A stretch of 64,000 nucleotides of DNA from Cyathus striatus (GCA_025738555.1 JAOVFP010000004.1:186001-250000); one strand, 5' to 3'. Numbered from the stretch's first letter, positions 1 to 12,949 are shown. Numbers and translations: made by a program. The notes: generated by a model from the letters alone, not told the origin.

Positions 1-560
1 ACGCGTCAAAGCGTGTGGCATCACGCCTCCGTATGGAGCGTTCTTCCTGCAGGACGATTTATTGTCCTTCGCTATCTTCCCATATGGACGCATTCTTGGC
101 GCTCGTATTTTTGTGTATCTGTGATTTACTCCGGTCCATCCCAGACGCCGGTATCCAGTCTAAATGTCTACCTTACTGCTTAGCTAATGTGTAAATTACT
201 GTATTTGTATCAACTATATAGTTTCTCTAGCTGTAGTTCTGTATGATATTTAATAGGTAGAGAAGAGTAGTATGAGGGGAGTCTCCTGTGCCCCGAGAAA
301 TACCATCTAGCGTCGTGCTTTAGTATTTGTATGAGCTTTGAGATTCAAAGTGCAACGCGAAGTGAGAAGTCATAAGCCCGTGCTAAGTCCGAGATTAAGG
401 AACGCACATCAAAACGCGCATCAAAGCGTTCGCTAAGCCATTTCCCTTCGTGAACATCGGTTTTTGACACCTCCCCTTTTACTTTACTTCGCCCGGAAGC
501 ATTTTGCATCCGAGTCTTACCCACCGAGCACCTTCTTAGTGAGCATACGTGGTGTGAGTG
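1..560. repeat. Dispersed repeat, copy 1
   Basis: This stretch has a second copy in the window, split into two parts: 36293-36378 and 48377-48560. The parts are separated by the Plavaka element. Copy 1 keeps many CpG sites (for example GACGCATTCTTGGCGCTCG), while copy 2 reads GACACATTCTTGGCACTCA, so copy 2 has decayed at CpG. Copy 1 also has about 130 bp (near 170-301) that copy 2 lacks. I see no coding potential and cannot name the family. Confidence 0.7.
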
Positions 561-602
561 AAATTACATATATTTTAATTTATACTACGTTGCGCTAAAC
601 TA

Positions 603-3453
603 GGTACTTTAGATCTGACAAAGTTGGAGCTGGAACATCTTCAGTGGTGAGTGATGATACTTGATTGGCGTTGGGTGCAGGGTTGGCAGTCTCAGTGGGA
701 GATAAGTTCGGAAGTGAGTTCAAAAGTGAATGTGAAGGGTTGGCAGAGGGTAGTGGAATAGGGAATGAGTCATCATTTTCATAGTCATGGAGGGAAATCG
801 GATGTGAGGAAGCAGAGGAAATAATGTTCTGAATGGAGTGTGGGTTAGATGAGGAGTTTGACGGTATTGATGAAGGCTCATCTGGGAGGTTAGGAGAATG
901 ACCATCATGGGACTCTAGAAAACGAACATGGTATGAACTGATAACTCTGCGAGTTTCCTTGTGATAACACCTGTAGGTCTTAGAGTTTGAATCATAGCCT
1001 ATAAGAATACATTCAAGCGATCATTCAAAAATTTTGGGATTATGCTTGTTTTGAATTAAGACAAACACATGACAACCTATCTCTTGCATGTAAGTGTAAT
1101 CGGGCTTATGCTCATGCCAGGCTTCCCAGGAAGTGATACTGTTGAGTGACTGTGTAATAGTCTTATTGCTGATGTGAGTGGCAGTTAGATAAAACTTGTC
1201 CCAAAGAAAAGGTGGACACTGAGCGTAAATACGCATAGTGCATGCCTTTGACATAAGGGTCCGATGCATCCGTTCAACACGACCATTGTGAGCTGAAGTG
1301 TAGAGGGCGGTAAGATCAAGTTGAGTTCCCTGTGAGTCCAGCCAGTCCCACATCTCATTAGACTTGAGTTCTCCATTGTCAGTCTGATATCGATAGACCT
1401 GAAGGTTTGTCTCAAGTTCTCTCGCTGTCTGCCATGAAGTGAGTTTACTGAATGTATCTGATTTCTGTGCCAGTGGTATAGTTCAAACCATACTTGAGTA
1501 GTCATCGACAATATTCATTACATACAAATTACTGGACTGCGACTTTACTGAATTAGGTCCACTTAAATCAACCCACACTTTCTCCAATTTCCTAGTAGCC
1601 CAATGTCCTTCCCCCTCCTGCCTCTTCTTAGGTACTGGCGTGCGTATCTGTTTTCCATGGATACAGGCATCACATTTGGGAGGGAGATCAGAGAACTTTG
1701 GAGGCATACCTTTGATCATGCCATTGCGAGCCATTTCCTGAATGGCCTGATAATTTGCATGGCCAAGGCGATGGTGCCAGGTAGCAAGATTCGGAGTCTG
1801 GGTTGAGGAGTATGCGTGATTGGTAGGGGGAGAGTCTGAGGTGTGAAGTGCATAGAGCCGAGTATGGGGTACAAGGTATCCATGAGCAACTTGTATGTTA
1901 GAGTGCTTGGTTCAGATAATAAAACCTTCATCGTCAAATTCAGTTTTGAGAAGGTTGTCGATTGCAAGCTTGCTGACAGAAATGAGGCAGACAGTGGAGT
2001 TGGGGATGAAGAAGACATTCTGGAGAGTGAAAATGGTCCCACTACGGATTTGAAATTGGACATTGCCTACCCCAACAGCTTGGATAGATGAGCCACCAAG
2101 ACCTTTAACCGGGCAAGGTGGAATAGGGACAAAGTTAATAAAGTCTGAACGATAGGGAGAGATGTGCACACTAGCACCACTGTCTATGAGAAAGGGGACA
2201 GTGTTGATGTTGGCCAACTGAGCAGGGTGAGTCGAACTAGAAAGCATGATGACAGGAGTAACAGGCTGAGTGCATGAAGTCCAGTCGACTGAAGCATGTG
2301 GATCTTCTTCCAAAGTAAGAGCAACCCATGCAAGTTCAAATGATGCATCATATGCATCAGAGGGAAGTGGGCTGGAGTCTGTGGCTGCTATTCCTGCGAA
2401 GTCAGAGGTGGTAGTTGCAGGGGTTGCCTGCGTAAGGAGAGAAGCATCAATGAAATAAACCTGACCATCTTGCGCTTTGAATGAAATGCATGTGGATGGG
2501 GCAGGTGGTTTAGAGGCTTTGGTTCCTGAGCGTGCGGCATCACGATCAGAGATACGGGCTGCCTTGGCTTCATCTAAAGTCTTGCCTTGCATGCCGCTGC
2601 CTTGCTTGACACAATACTTAGCCTCATGGCCAAGCTTCTTGTAGTTGGAGCAAAGAGATCGAGTCCAAGTATTGGCAGGTTGAGATGAGGCAGTGAGTGC
2701 GAGTGTCAGGGGTTGAACAGGGAAGCCATTTGTACGATCATTGTGGATAAGGGCATCTTCCTCTTCGAGATAGGCCCACATTTGCATTGGTGTATAAGTT
2801 TTGGCAGCGGCCTGAAGCTGATGAACAATCTGGGAGCGAAGATTGGGATATGAGGGACCGAGTGCATTAATTGCCCCAATCATAGTAAGAAGTTCTGGCA
2901 TGACAGGTCCAATAGCATAAGCTCGATTAACTGAGCTCTGGATGGAATCAAAAGTGGTCATGATAGGAGTAGAGGGGGTGCAATAAGTTGAGAGGACACG
3001 CTGTAGTAGAGTCACCTGTTTAGTTGGCCCTTCCTTTTTGCATCTTTTTTTAACAACTCCCCAAATATGAGTGGCGCTGTCGGTAATCTTCACAAACTTC
3101 TGTTCTGCAGGGCCAATGGAACCCCACATGTATGCAGAAGAGGCACATTGGTTAGCCTCCCAGTTGCCAAAGGCATGAGGTTCAGTGACTGGATCAGGCC
3201 AGGGGACTCTGTTGAAGATGTAGTCACCAACACCGTTGAGACCAATTTCTCCATGCATCTGATCATCCCATGTCTGGTAATTGAACTGCAACTTATCGAG
3301 TTTGGGGCCAGAGAAAGGGGCTGTGATGTGGAGTCGGGCTACAGATGGGCTGACATAGTCGGTAGTGAGAATAGCAGGTGGTGAGGGTTTATCCTCAGCA
3401 GGGGGATTGGACTTCAGCTCATTATCAGGTTTAGGGGGCGTAGCGGAGGTCAT
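603..3453 (-). pseudogene. Ty1/copia gag-protease-integrase relic, lacking reverse transcriptase
   Basis: Gag is taken to start at the ATG ending at 3453 (protein MTSATPPKP...). The order is gag, a zinc-knuckle region, an aspartic protease with FLIDSGASVHISPY, a pre-integrase HHRLGHANY...CDACIHGKQ zinc motif, and integrase core pieces VWVDLSGPN, TDNGELKS and HNGRVERMHRTL. That order is diagnostic of copia. A linker beginning CILIGYDSNSKTYRCYHK follows, and homology then stops near 603, before reverse transcriptase. The zinc knuckle reads CSNYKKLGHEAKYC, so its second Cys is Tyr. Stops after EGFII (about 1912) and after NPKIFE (about 1020) fit CGA-to-TGA changes, because the frame continues through both. 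A frame break also lies between 1353 and 1500. It once encoded virus-like particle and integration proteins in the cytosol and nucleus. It is now dead. Confidence 0.88.
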
Positions 3454-3730
3454 GTTTGCGAAGACGGAAAAAAAAAAAGGTGCAAGAGGCAAGAGTGGGA
3501 GTTGAAAGTGGGTGGTTAGGATGAAAAATGATGTTTTGAGAGTATTTAAGAAGTGATGTGCTTTGAAGCAAGTCCAGCACGAGGACGAATAGGACAAAGG
3601 GAATGAGAATGCGTCTTATACTGGTTAGGTGAAAGAAGTGTGGCGCGTCGACGAGTGAGGCACGTGATCGCAGATTTGAGTGGGATATCAAGTTTCTATC
3701 GCCTAGTGTGGAAATAGGCCCATAACCTGT

Positions 3731-4237
3731 AGAAAGTGATATCCCTATACACACATAGATAATACATTAGTTAATTTATATCTCAGTGTAGTATAATAAT
3801 ACAATGACTGTACCTATACACACATAGATAATACATTAGTTAATCTATATCTCAGTGTAGTATAATAATACAATGACTGTACCTATACACACATAGATAA
3901 TACATTAGTTAATCTATATCTATGTGTGATAAATAAGTAAATATGATAAGATGAAATAGTAAGTAAAAGTCTCACCTCAGTGTAGTATAATAATACAATG
4001 ACTGAGGTGTAAGGTTGTATCTACAGGTCTATATATACTGTCCATAGGTGCCACTAGGGCATATAGTAAGTAAAGGATGAAAGGGAATAAAAGGGTGAAT
4101 AAAAGAAATAAAGAACTTATGTGCATTACGGTGAATGTCATTGATCGCTTAGCTCAACAATTTGTTCCGACCTCACGTGATCTGATGTATTGCATTGGAC
4201 TCAACCTTCTCTCGGTTACTGACGCCCTACTCACACA
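3731..4237 (-). mobile_element. Probable 5' LTR of the copia relic
   Basis: Read on the minus strand, this segment begins TGTGTGAGTAGGGCG and ends near CACTTTCTACA. It is followed by GGTTATGGGCCTATTTCC, a plausible primer-binding region, and then by gag. The TG...CA ends and the position fit an LTR of about 507 bp. No second LTR is visible to the left, which agrees with truncation of the element's 3' half. The exact edges are inferred. Confidence 0.5.
3744..3930 (+). repeat. 69-bp tandem repeat, about 2.7 copies, inside the putative LTR
   Basis: The unit starts CCTATACACACATAGATAAT and runs to CAATGACTGTA. Units start at 3744, 3813 and 3882 and are nearly identical. A further fragment (CAGTGTAGTATAATAATACA) recurs near 3976. 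This looks like recent local expansion within the LTR U3 region. Confidence 0.85.
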
Positions 4238-5570
4238 GATGACCTGATACCTCCCCACTCCTCTCTCAATTCTTCTTCAGAGGGGGGATGGCTGTTCATG
4301 CTCATCACTTGCAAGATGAGGCAGTGGGAGGAGTGGGACACACACTCATCATTTGTGAGACAAGGTGCAGGGGAGGAGGGGAGATGGTCGCTCATCCTCA
4401 TCACTAGCAAGATGAGGCAGTGGGAGGAGGAGGGGGACATGTGCTTGTCATTGAGACAGTGCAGGGAGAGGAAACAAGGGGAAGGAGATGAGGGGGAGAC
4501 TGTACAGGGAGAGGGGACAAGGGGAAGGAGATGAGAGGGACATGGCACAGGGAGGAGACATGGTAGGAGATGAGGAAGGGGCTGCACACTCGTCATTTGC
4601 AAGACGAGGAGGCAGAGGAGGGGGAAAGAACAGTTGTCCTTGTCACCTGCAAGACAAGACAGGGGACAAGGGGGTGATGGCACACTCATCCTCTGATGAG
4701 GTGGTAGAAGAGGGGGGGGATGCACACTCGTCATTTGCAAGACGAGGTGCAAATCACCTCATCACTTGCGAGACGAGGAGGTAGTGGAGGAGGGGATGGG
4801 GATGGACATTTGTCCCCGTCACTTGTGAGACTGCGCAGGGGGATGAGGCATGGGGGAGGAGATGATGCCTGCACTCGTCAGTTGCGAGACAGTGCAAGGG
4901 GAGGGGGTGAGGTGATGGAGACAACACATGTGCTCATCATTTGTCATTTGCAAGACAGTGCAGGGGGAAGAGGCATGGGGGAGGAGACAAGACCTGCACT
5001 TGTCAGTTGCAAGACGGCACAGGGGGAGGAGGTGAGGAGGTAGAGATCCTCATCACTTACAAGATGAGGTAGTGGGAGAAGGTGGGGGGCATGTGCTCAT
5101 TATTTGCAAGATGATGCGCAGGGGATGGCCACTCATCCTCGTTATTTGTGAGATGAGGCAGTGGGAGGAGGTTGGGAGCATACACTCATCATTTATGAGA
5201 CAAGGCACAGGGGAGGAAGAGGGGGGACAGCCACTTGTCCTTGTCACTTGCGAGACAAGGCAGTGGGAGGAGGAAGGGGACGTGCACTCATCATTTGCGA
5301 GACAAGGCACAGGGGAGGAGCCAAGGGGGTGAAGATAGCATATGTGCTCATTACTTGCGAGACGGTGCAGGTGAAGAAGGTGAGGGAGGAGACAAGGGGT
5401 GGAGGCAGCATGTGCTTGTCACTTGCAAGATGGTGCATGGGAAAGAGCCAAGGGGGTGGATATGACATATGCGCTTGTCACTTGTGAGATGGCACAGGAG
5501 GGGGAAGCAATGGGGTGGAGACAGCATATGCACTCACCACTTGCGAGACGGCACAGGCAAAGAAAGCAAA
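4238..5570 (+). repeat. Purine-rich minisatellite, about 55-65 bp unit
   Basis: Degenerate units alternate blocks such as CACTCATCATTTGCGAGACA with GGCACAGGGGAGGAG and GCAGTGGGAGGAGG. One strand is strongly G and A rich. Open frames across it, on both strands, are products of the repeat and not genes. It directly follows the copia LTR. Confidence 0.85.
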
Positions 5571-6002
5571 GATAAGATAAAAAAAACATACCTGTAGCCT
5601 GTATGTGTTCTTACACGCACGACCTTCACACTGAGCTGCACCTATTATCAATTTTGTAATTGATTCGTTGCCTGCCAAAATGGATAGTTTGAGGCAATGA
5701 CATGGGACTATAGTGTGGGCTTGAGGCGATGATGTGAGACCATGAATAGGCTTGATGTGATGACATGGGACCATGAGTGGGCTTGAGGCTACAACAAAGT
5801 TGGAATGTTGAGGCTGGTGCTAGGTGACGAAGAGAAAATGGTGAGGTGGGCTTGAGACAATGATGTGGGAGCTTGAGTCATTGACATGAGAGGGTGAGGC
5901 ACTGACATGGGAGACAAAAAAATGCACTGGGAAAAGACATACCATATGAAGAAAGTGCGATATCACTGGTAGTTATGTAGCATGATGAAAAAAGATATAG
6001 TA
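5571..6002 (+). other. Non-coding stretch with short GACATGGGA-type repeats
   Basis: Between 5690 and 5920 there are several imperfect copies of a phrase like GGCTTGAGGCGATGATGTG, each followed by GACCATGAG. I see no gene here. Confidence 0.5.
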
Positions 6003-6096
6003 AAGCTGCTTGGTATAGTGGTATATTGTACACTTTATTATCTCACGTGATATTTCTGTAGTGCAAGGGTTCAATTCATGCTTGTTGCAAAATTTT
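6003..6096 (+). pseudogene. tRNA-like sequence with Pol III A and B boxes (tRNA pseudogene or SINE head)
   Basis: TGGTATAGTGGTA resembles an A box and GGGTTCAATTC a B box, about 60 bases apart, followed by a T-rich stretch that could end Pol III transcription. Acceptor and T stems do not pair well, so a working tRNA is unlikely. A CAC triplet sits in a loop-like position, hinting at a Val-CAC origin, but this is weak. A folding and covariance-model search would settle it. Confidence 0.3.
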
Positions 6097-6164
6097 TATT
6101 CTATATTAATAATACATACAACTAGTAATAGTAAGTAACTGAGCCAGTACATTAGTAAAGTAAA

Positions 6165-6484
6165 TGTAGTCTAGTTCTGCCATAGGTCCAGCTGGAGTCC
6201 AGGTGAGTTCCAAAAGAATTTGGTCTGCCAGAATTCCTGCTGAACTGGCCAGACTCCCACTAACAAATAGATTCCAGCTGGACTCCTGGTGGACTCCAGG
6301 TGGACTTGAACTGGACTGGACTTGAAAAAATTGGCAGGACTTGCAGCTAAAATGAGTCCAGCTAGAGTCTGCCTGGATTCCACAGACTATCTGGAAAATC
6401 CTTGAAGTCCATCTGGATAGTCTGTGGAATCCACAGAGTCCACCTGGAATCTGGCTGGAATGGGGAGGGGAGTGTAAAGACCTC
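6165..6484. mobile_element. Fragment of a non-autonomous element with GGAGTCCA subterminal repeats
   Basis: The stretch is packed with short words such as CCAGGTGGACTCCAGGTGG and their complements, plus an internal inverted repeat GGATTCCACAGACTATC / GATAGTCTGTGGAATCC. It ends GGGGAGTGTAAAGACCTC, whose complement GAGGTCTTTACACTCCCC matches the end type of the elements at 51471 and 60390. No matching left end or target duplication is evident. Confidence 0.5.
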
Positions 6485-6709
6485 TCATTGGCACTTATTT
6501 AATTATTATACTTGATTACCAGGCTATTGTATTAGTTGAATATGGGGGCACTCAAAGTCACTCTTCTCCTGACATGCTGATTGCATATAATCTTTCTCCT
6601 GAGTCTCCTGCACCTCAAGCTGTCATTTGGTCACCTTCTGGGCCTCCTGCCTCCTCTCCACCCATCTCATCTCAGGGGCTGTATCCGGGGGGGGCAACTC
6701 CTCTTTCAC
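6485..6709. other. Unassigned spacer
   Basis: It contains a short Pro/Ser-rich open frame (6574-6759) without recognisable similarity. I see nothing else in it. Confidence 0.4.
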
Positions 6710-7642
6710 AAGGTCATTACACTGACCCACAGTCTCACTGGAGCCCAGTGAGAGTATGAGAGTGTAGAGAGAGTTTAGTGAGAGTCTAGTGGGAGTATTG
6801 AAAGTCTGGAGAGAGTCTAGTGAGAACTTACTGAGAGTTCAGTGAGAGGTCCTACTAAATTGGTGAGACTCTCAGAGAGTCCAATGGGAATCTACTGAGA
6901 AAACTCACTGGACTCTTAGCACAAAATTACATAATCAAGTGATTATCGAGTGATAAAATTAGCACTATTGAATTCATACATAGTCACACTTTTCCCATAT
7001 ATCATGTATGTCACATTTTTCTCATGTATCACACATGTCACATAGTACTGAGTGTGACATGGTGTGATGAGTGTGGAGAGTGTGACACTGTAATGAGTGT
7101 AACACTACATGCTTGAGTGTAATGCTGTGTGCTAAGGTCACACTTTCCCCACACTTGTCACACATGTCACACTTTTTCCAACATTTTCCAGTATCACACT
7201 TATCACTCAAGACATTTATTTCTATCACTATATAAATTCTACTGGGACTGTGGTGAGAGTACAGTGAGAGTCTCACTAGACTATCAAGACATTGATGGGA
7301 GTCCAGTGAGAATGTGGGAGAGTGCAATATACTGCTATTTCTAAGTATGAAAATGCCTCCTGTACTCCTGTACTCTTTCTTGCTTAGTGGCCATTACTTT
7401 TCACTTTTTAGGATCAGACACCATTCAGGATTAGCAGTCAATAGACATTTTAGAATCCCCTCATCCAATTTAACAATACAGCATCAGGAAGTGGTTCATG
7501 TGCCTGTTATTGCTGGGTTTCCTGCTCTTCACCTAATTTTCAAAATTAAATAAATTGTTGATGACAAAGGTCAAATTTAATTTACACACAATGGACCAAT
7601 AGTTTACTGTAGTATCTCAGAGTGCTCTGATTCCTTGGCTAT
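6710..7642 (+). repeat. Left arm of outer element: CAGTGAGAGTC subterminal repeats and GTCACACTTTTCC words
   Basis: 6725-6930 and 7240-7320 are rich in CAGTGAGAGTCT and its variants. 6960-7200 is rich in GTCACACTTTTCC and ATGTCACA words. 7330-7640 is unique AT-rich sequence. The right arm at 30576-32441 has the same word sets in inverted orientation. Confidence 0.7.
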
Positions 7643-7650
7643 GAAATGTA

Positions 7651-8078
7651 CAGATAGGTAGTATGTGATGTGCCGTTCCAGAGTGGTACATAAAATATAC
7701 CAAATGACAGGTACATGGGTATGTACCTGTAAACAACCAGGTACATACCCATGTACCTCAACGCACGGTAAGCTAGATATTAGTCAGTGTGATGTTTAAT
7801 AGTAAAACACTTGTAGCAATATAAGACTATATCTGTATTAGGAAAGTGGCCATACTACGCTACATTTTCAAAAAAATAAGAATATGTGGTTCTACTAAAC
7901 TACAATTTTGGCATGCACAAACCACATCCTATGTTCACCTCGACTCCCAAGATATATATAGCAAGTTAGTATAGATTCTAGAATACTATTTTTTGATATA
8001 CTTAGTTGAAAATATGTCTATAGAATGTATAAATTGTAATGTAAAATGTAGTCTATAAGAACTGGACTTGAATAATTG
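7651..8078 (+). repeat. Left terminal inverted repeat of the giant element, with hairpin
   Basis: It matches 30208-30567 (inverted) and 48583-48975. All three ends carry the word AGGTACATGGGTATGTACCT, whose halves AGGTACAT and ATGTACCT can form a hairpin with a GGGT loop. Here the hairpin is duplicated in inverted form at about 7708-7760. Such a structured end could be a transposase site; that is inference. Confidence 0.75.
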
Positions 8079-10620
8079 ATGCGATGCCCCATATACGAAC
8101 AGATGTGATAAGCGTGAGTTATTTGGGTTGTGCGTGAAAATAACAGATGAGTCAGCACATGAACGCAGCGTGATGAGACTAGATTCCTACCATCTGGTGA
8201 ATGTGGCGGCAGGAGGCAGGGTCTTCATTTGTAATTTTCGCAATTATTAGTGCATTATGGGGATGTATAATATGGAATAATTATACTATGTTATATCTAC
8301 ATCTAAATGAACAGATCGTGCGTGTTCTACATTTCTAATAGTGATGTAGAGGATGTAAATTAATGAGGTGGAAGTGGTACATGTAGACTGGATTTACCTT
8401 AATTGATGGGATGTTCCATACGCTGACAGAATTGATACGCATGGTATATTTGTTTTCCTCAATCTGAAAATAACACATGAGTCAGCACATGAACCCAGCG
8501 TGACGAGACTAGATTCCTCTCATCTGGTGAATGTAGCGGAAGCAGGCAGGTTCTTCGTTTGTAATTTTTCGCATTTATTAGTGCATCATGTGGATCTATA
8601 ACATAGAATAATTACATTGCGAAATATCTACTTCTAACAGAATAGATCCTGTGTTTCCTACATTTATAATAGCGATGTGGATGGTCTTAATGAATCAGGA
8701 AGAAGTGGTGCATGTAGACTGAATATCCTATGATTGATGCGATGTGCCATATGCCGACAGAAGTGATAAGCGTGGGATATTTGCGTTGCGCATTCCGAAA
8801 ATGACAGATGAGTCAGCACATGAACCCAGCGCGACGAGACTAGATTCCTGTCATCTGGTGAATGTAGCAGAAGCAGGCAAGATCTTCATGTTTAATTTGT
8901 TGTATTTATTTGTGCAGTATGGGCATCTATCATATCGAATAATTATATTATAAAATATATACATCTAACTCAACGGATCATGAGTTTCCTACATTTCTAA
9001 TAGTGAAGTAGATGATCTAAATGAATGAGGAAGAAGTGATGCATGTAGACTGGATATCCTATGATTGATGCGATGTGCCATATGCCGACAGAAGTGATAA
9101 GCATGGGATATTTGCATTGCGCGTTCCGAAAATGACAGATGATTCAGCACATGAACCCAGCGCGACGAGACTAGATTCCTGTCATCTGATGAATGTAGCG
9201 AAAGCAGGCAGGTTTTTCGTTTGTAATTTTTCGCATTTATTAGTGCATTATGTGGATCTATAACATAGAATAATTACATTGCGAAATATCTACTTCTAAC
9301 AGAATAGATCCTGTGTTTCCTACATTTCTAATAGCGACATGGATGATCAAAATGAATGATGAAGAAGTGGTGCTTGTAGACTGGATATCATATGATTAAT
9401 GGGATGTGCCATATGCCGACAGAAGTGATAAGCGTGGGATTTGCATTGTGTATTCCGAAAATGACAGGTTAGTCAGCACATGAACCCAGCGCGATGAGAC
9501 TAGATTCCTGTCATCTGGTGAATGTGGCGGAAGTAGGCAAGATGTTCATGTTTAATTTGTCGCATTTATTTGTGCATTATAGGGATCTATCATATGAAAT
9601 AGGTATATTCTTAAATATCTACATCTATCTATATGGACCGTGAGTTTCCTACATTTATAATAGAAAAGTAGTGGATGTAAATTAATGAGATAGAAGTGGT
9701 GCATGTAGACTGGATTTACCTTAATTGATGGGATGTGCCATAGGCAGAAAGAATTGATACACGTGGTATATTTGTTTTCATCCATCTGAAAATGACACAT
9801 GAGTCAGCACATGAACCCAGCGCGATGAGACTAGATTCCTGTCATTTGGTGAATGTGGCCGAAGGAGACAAAATCTTAATTTTTTAATTTTCGCATTTTT
9901 CAGAGCATTATGACAATCTATCATATAATATCATTATATTGTGGAGTATCTGCATCTAACTTAATGGATGGTGCGTGTTCTACATCTCCAATTGTGAGGT
10001 AGAGGATGTAAATTAATAAGGTAGAAGTGGTGAATGTAGACTGGATATCCTAAGATTGATGGGATGTGCCATATGCGGACAGATTTGATAAGCGTCTGAT
10101 ATTTGTTTTGGTGTTCTGAAAATGACAGATGAGTCAGCACATGAGCAGGGTGCAATAAGACTAGATTCCTGTCATCAGGATAATGTAGCGGAAGGAGGCA
10201 GGATCTTTGTTTGTCATTTTTCGCATTTATTAGTGAACTATGGATATCTATCACATGGAACAATTATGTTGTGAAATATCTACATGTAACTGAATGGAAC
10301 GTGCATTTCCTACATTTCTAATAGCGAAGTAGAGGCTTTAAATTAATGAGAAAGAAGTGGTGCATGTAAACTGTATATCCTATGATTGATGGGATGTGCC
10401 ATGTGCGAACAGATGGGATAATCGTGGGATATTTGTTTTGCGCATTCCGAAAATGACACATGAGTGAGCACATGAACACAGTGCGACAAGACTAGATTCC
10501 TCTCATGTGGTGAATGCGGCGTAAGAAGGTAAGGTCTTAATTTTCACTTTTCGTATTTATTATTGCATAATGGGGATCTATCATATAGATTACATATATT
10601 GTGAAATATTTATAGTGTGA
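8079..10620 (+). repeat. Left subterminal array, eight units of ~330 bp
   Basis: Units start near 8079, 8405, 8735, 9067, 9397, 9725, 10057 and 10387 with GATGGGATGTGCCATATGC. Each carries a conserved core GAGTCAGCACATGAACCCAG, then ACTAGATTCCTGTCATCTGG. Many CpG sites survive (AGCGCGACGAG). The right array and the array at 48976-51190 have the same unit. Short open frames that start MPYADRSDK come from the unit and are not genes. Confidence 0.9.
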
Positions 10621-10891
10621 TGATTCCCGTGTTATTTTTATCTTGAGCGTTCAGAGAACAACAGATTTCTAACGCCTTTGCCAATCATGTACAAATAATG
10701 CTCATTTGCTGAGGTATTGCTTGCCGACACTCCAACATTTATTAGGGCATCGTTCTGTTTTATCTTAAGCAATAATTATAGAGATAACGTTTGTGATAGC
10801 GAACTACGTGATTACTTATTCCAGAAATTTCAAGAAATATATTATTTGTCATTTATTTTATATTACATCTATTGTTCGTTCTGCGTATCAA
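10621..10891. other. AT-rich spacer between array and first gene
   Basis: I see no motif or gene here. It probably holds the 3' end signals of the minus-strand gene to its right. Confidence 0.4.
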
Positions 10892-12949
10892 TCATATTTT
10901 TAAATAATGTATGTCGTAATCTTCCTGCCTCCAAACTACCTTCCAGTCCGGCTTTGATGTGCTCCATTCTTCATACATTCCATTGTAATCAAAACGAACC
11001 ACTGTCAGCTTCTTACCCACTTCATTCAAGTTGTATTCTCCTCTTGAAGATGGCAACCATCCATTAACACCACTGGACCATATTCTGTACCAGCCAGAGA
11101 TATCTTCTTTGGTAGATGGGACTTCCTGTTCGACATTGGTGCTGGATGCTGGAGGTGGCATTGGCGGTGTCTTTTGGGTTACGAGGTCCTCCCAAAACCT
11201 TTCCAACATTGGGGGCACAGGAAATTCGGATGCCAATTGTTGTGCTTCATTGCTCCACTGCAAGTATTGGTCAACATCATATGTGTTGTTGACCAGACCA
11301 TACATCTGAAGTATTTCCTTATCAAACAACCCTATGATGTGCGAGTCGAGGGCCGGAACTACAATTTTTAGAATAAAGAGCACATAGCGCGCGTATTCAA
11401 AATTGAGGTACAGATACCGCGCTACAACGGGAGGATTACCATACTCCAGTAGTATGGACATATCTGCATAATTGGTGTTAATTCAATTCGTAATCTATTA
11501 TAATATATTCTTACTTTCGTGGATAATGTCGCGGCTCATGACAGGAAGGAGGGCGAGTTTTGGATGACTTCCTATCCCATGACAGTTCTGTATTCCTTCA
11601 ATACTGCATCGAGAACAGTTAGGGGGGCCGTGGACGAAGTCAATTGTACAGGTCTCCTCTACCAGAATGTGAAAGTAGACTTAGTATAATCAACATTTAA
11701 TTGACTCGATTGACATACCTGCTTCGAAGTATTTATTGCATGCATTCCTCCTTGTGTACTCTCTCAGTACATTAACTATATTTTACAGTGTACGCCAGAT
11801 GGGAGTCATGCCTTGCCCCAAATTGGAGTACAGCTGCACATAGGGTCCCTAATGATCAACCAGTTAGACAAGACGCACTCCGAGAATAAGGCTCACTTGA
11901 ATGGTGTTGAGAATGAAGCTCCGGAGTGGCCCTTTCTTCATGCCGACCGCATAAAAATATTGAGGGACCTTGGTGGAGATAGTTTCCTGCATGCTGGCAA
12001 GACTGGAAGTGGATACTGAGAGAGGGTGGGTTGGTGTAGGGAGATAGTGAGTCAGGAAGTGACGAGGACGAGTGTTTTAAGAGGATGGGTTGGTGTACGG
12101 AGGAAGGAATAGTGAGCAGGGAAGTTACGAGGACGAGTGTTTTGACGTGCAACTGAGCTGGATATGTCCATGTTTCAGGGATATGAGTTAAAACACTACG
12201 GCTCACCAAAGATGTGCCTAAATTCAAGTTTTCCTTGTTTTCCTCTAGCCTATTAGTATCACCGAGACATGTAATGTGAGACGATGCCGGATATAGATTA
12301 TCTATTTTAAGTAATTCTAACTGCTGCAATCGTCGAAGAGAAGGAACAACTTCCTCAATGAGGTAATATATATATTGATAGAACTCCACCCACCGATACC
12401 GATCAGTGTACCGGTGGCTTGCGCGGTTGTAGGCAAAAAGTATACAATTTGCATCTTAAAAATTTTCTTAGTTATGAAAGTTAAAATAAATGGTGTGTCG
12501 AATGAAGACTTACTGTTATTTGTTACTTCGATTGCGTGACGAGGCAAAATGTGTAGAGGTGGAACTTTAAAGATATTAGCCATCTCGGCTCGAAATTTGC
12601 AATCGATTCGATGTTCTATTTCACATTGATAACAATACGTATATGGATGCTCAAAGTCAAACCAACAGAAATTATTTGAAGTGATGCATGTCTGACAATG
12701 CCATGAATGATGGAAGCATATGAAGAATTTTAGCAATTTATCAATGATCCAGAACGGCGACAATTGTATCACCCTTGGTGGGCGGAACTCGGTCAAATGC
12801 TAGATGGAAATTAGCATATGTAAATGGAGGGGATTGAGAGATCTTACCCTTGTTGTGTACAAGGTAAAAAGTTGGAGGCGTGGGAAATCAATGTCGAAGT
12901 CGATGTAATTTCGGGAATCATTTTCATCAGAAGTAAGGTATCAAGGCAT
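10892..12949 (-). pseudogene. Outward-facing cysteine-cluster gene (left paralogue)
   Basis: Several exons are visible on the minus strand. The cluster CQTCITSNNFC...CYQCEIEHRIDC (near 12600-12680) has the form C-x2-C-x6-C, nine residues, then C-x2-C-x6-C. The last exon (10892-11461) ends with DQYLQWSNEAQQL, LERFWEDL and DWKVVWRQEDYDI. The gene at 23438-24420 shows the same order: a cluster with FxxHxPxxCxxC, then LEVFWRNL, then EWKVVWLRSDYNF. The two are paralogues placed at opposite inner edges of the transposon and transcribed outward. The start is taken at 12949, where the next-but-one codon is TGA (probably CGA originally), so this copy may be dead unless that stop is avoided. The function is unknown. 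A zinc-binding DNA-interacting role is only a guess. Exon edges in 11462-12316 are uncertain. Confidence 0.6.

Noticed and set aside
4231..5532. Many open frames on both strands
   Set aside because: Products of the purine-rich minisatellite.
8744..9263. Repeated frames starting MPYADRSDK, also at 24637-25835 and 49316-49844
   Set aside because: They come from the 330-bp subterminal unit and break in most units.
8140..10150. TGAGTCA words as AP-1-like regulatory sites
   Set aside because: The word is part of the repeated unit; nothing shows regulatory use.
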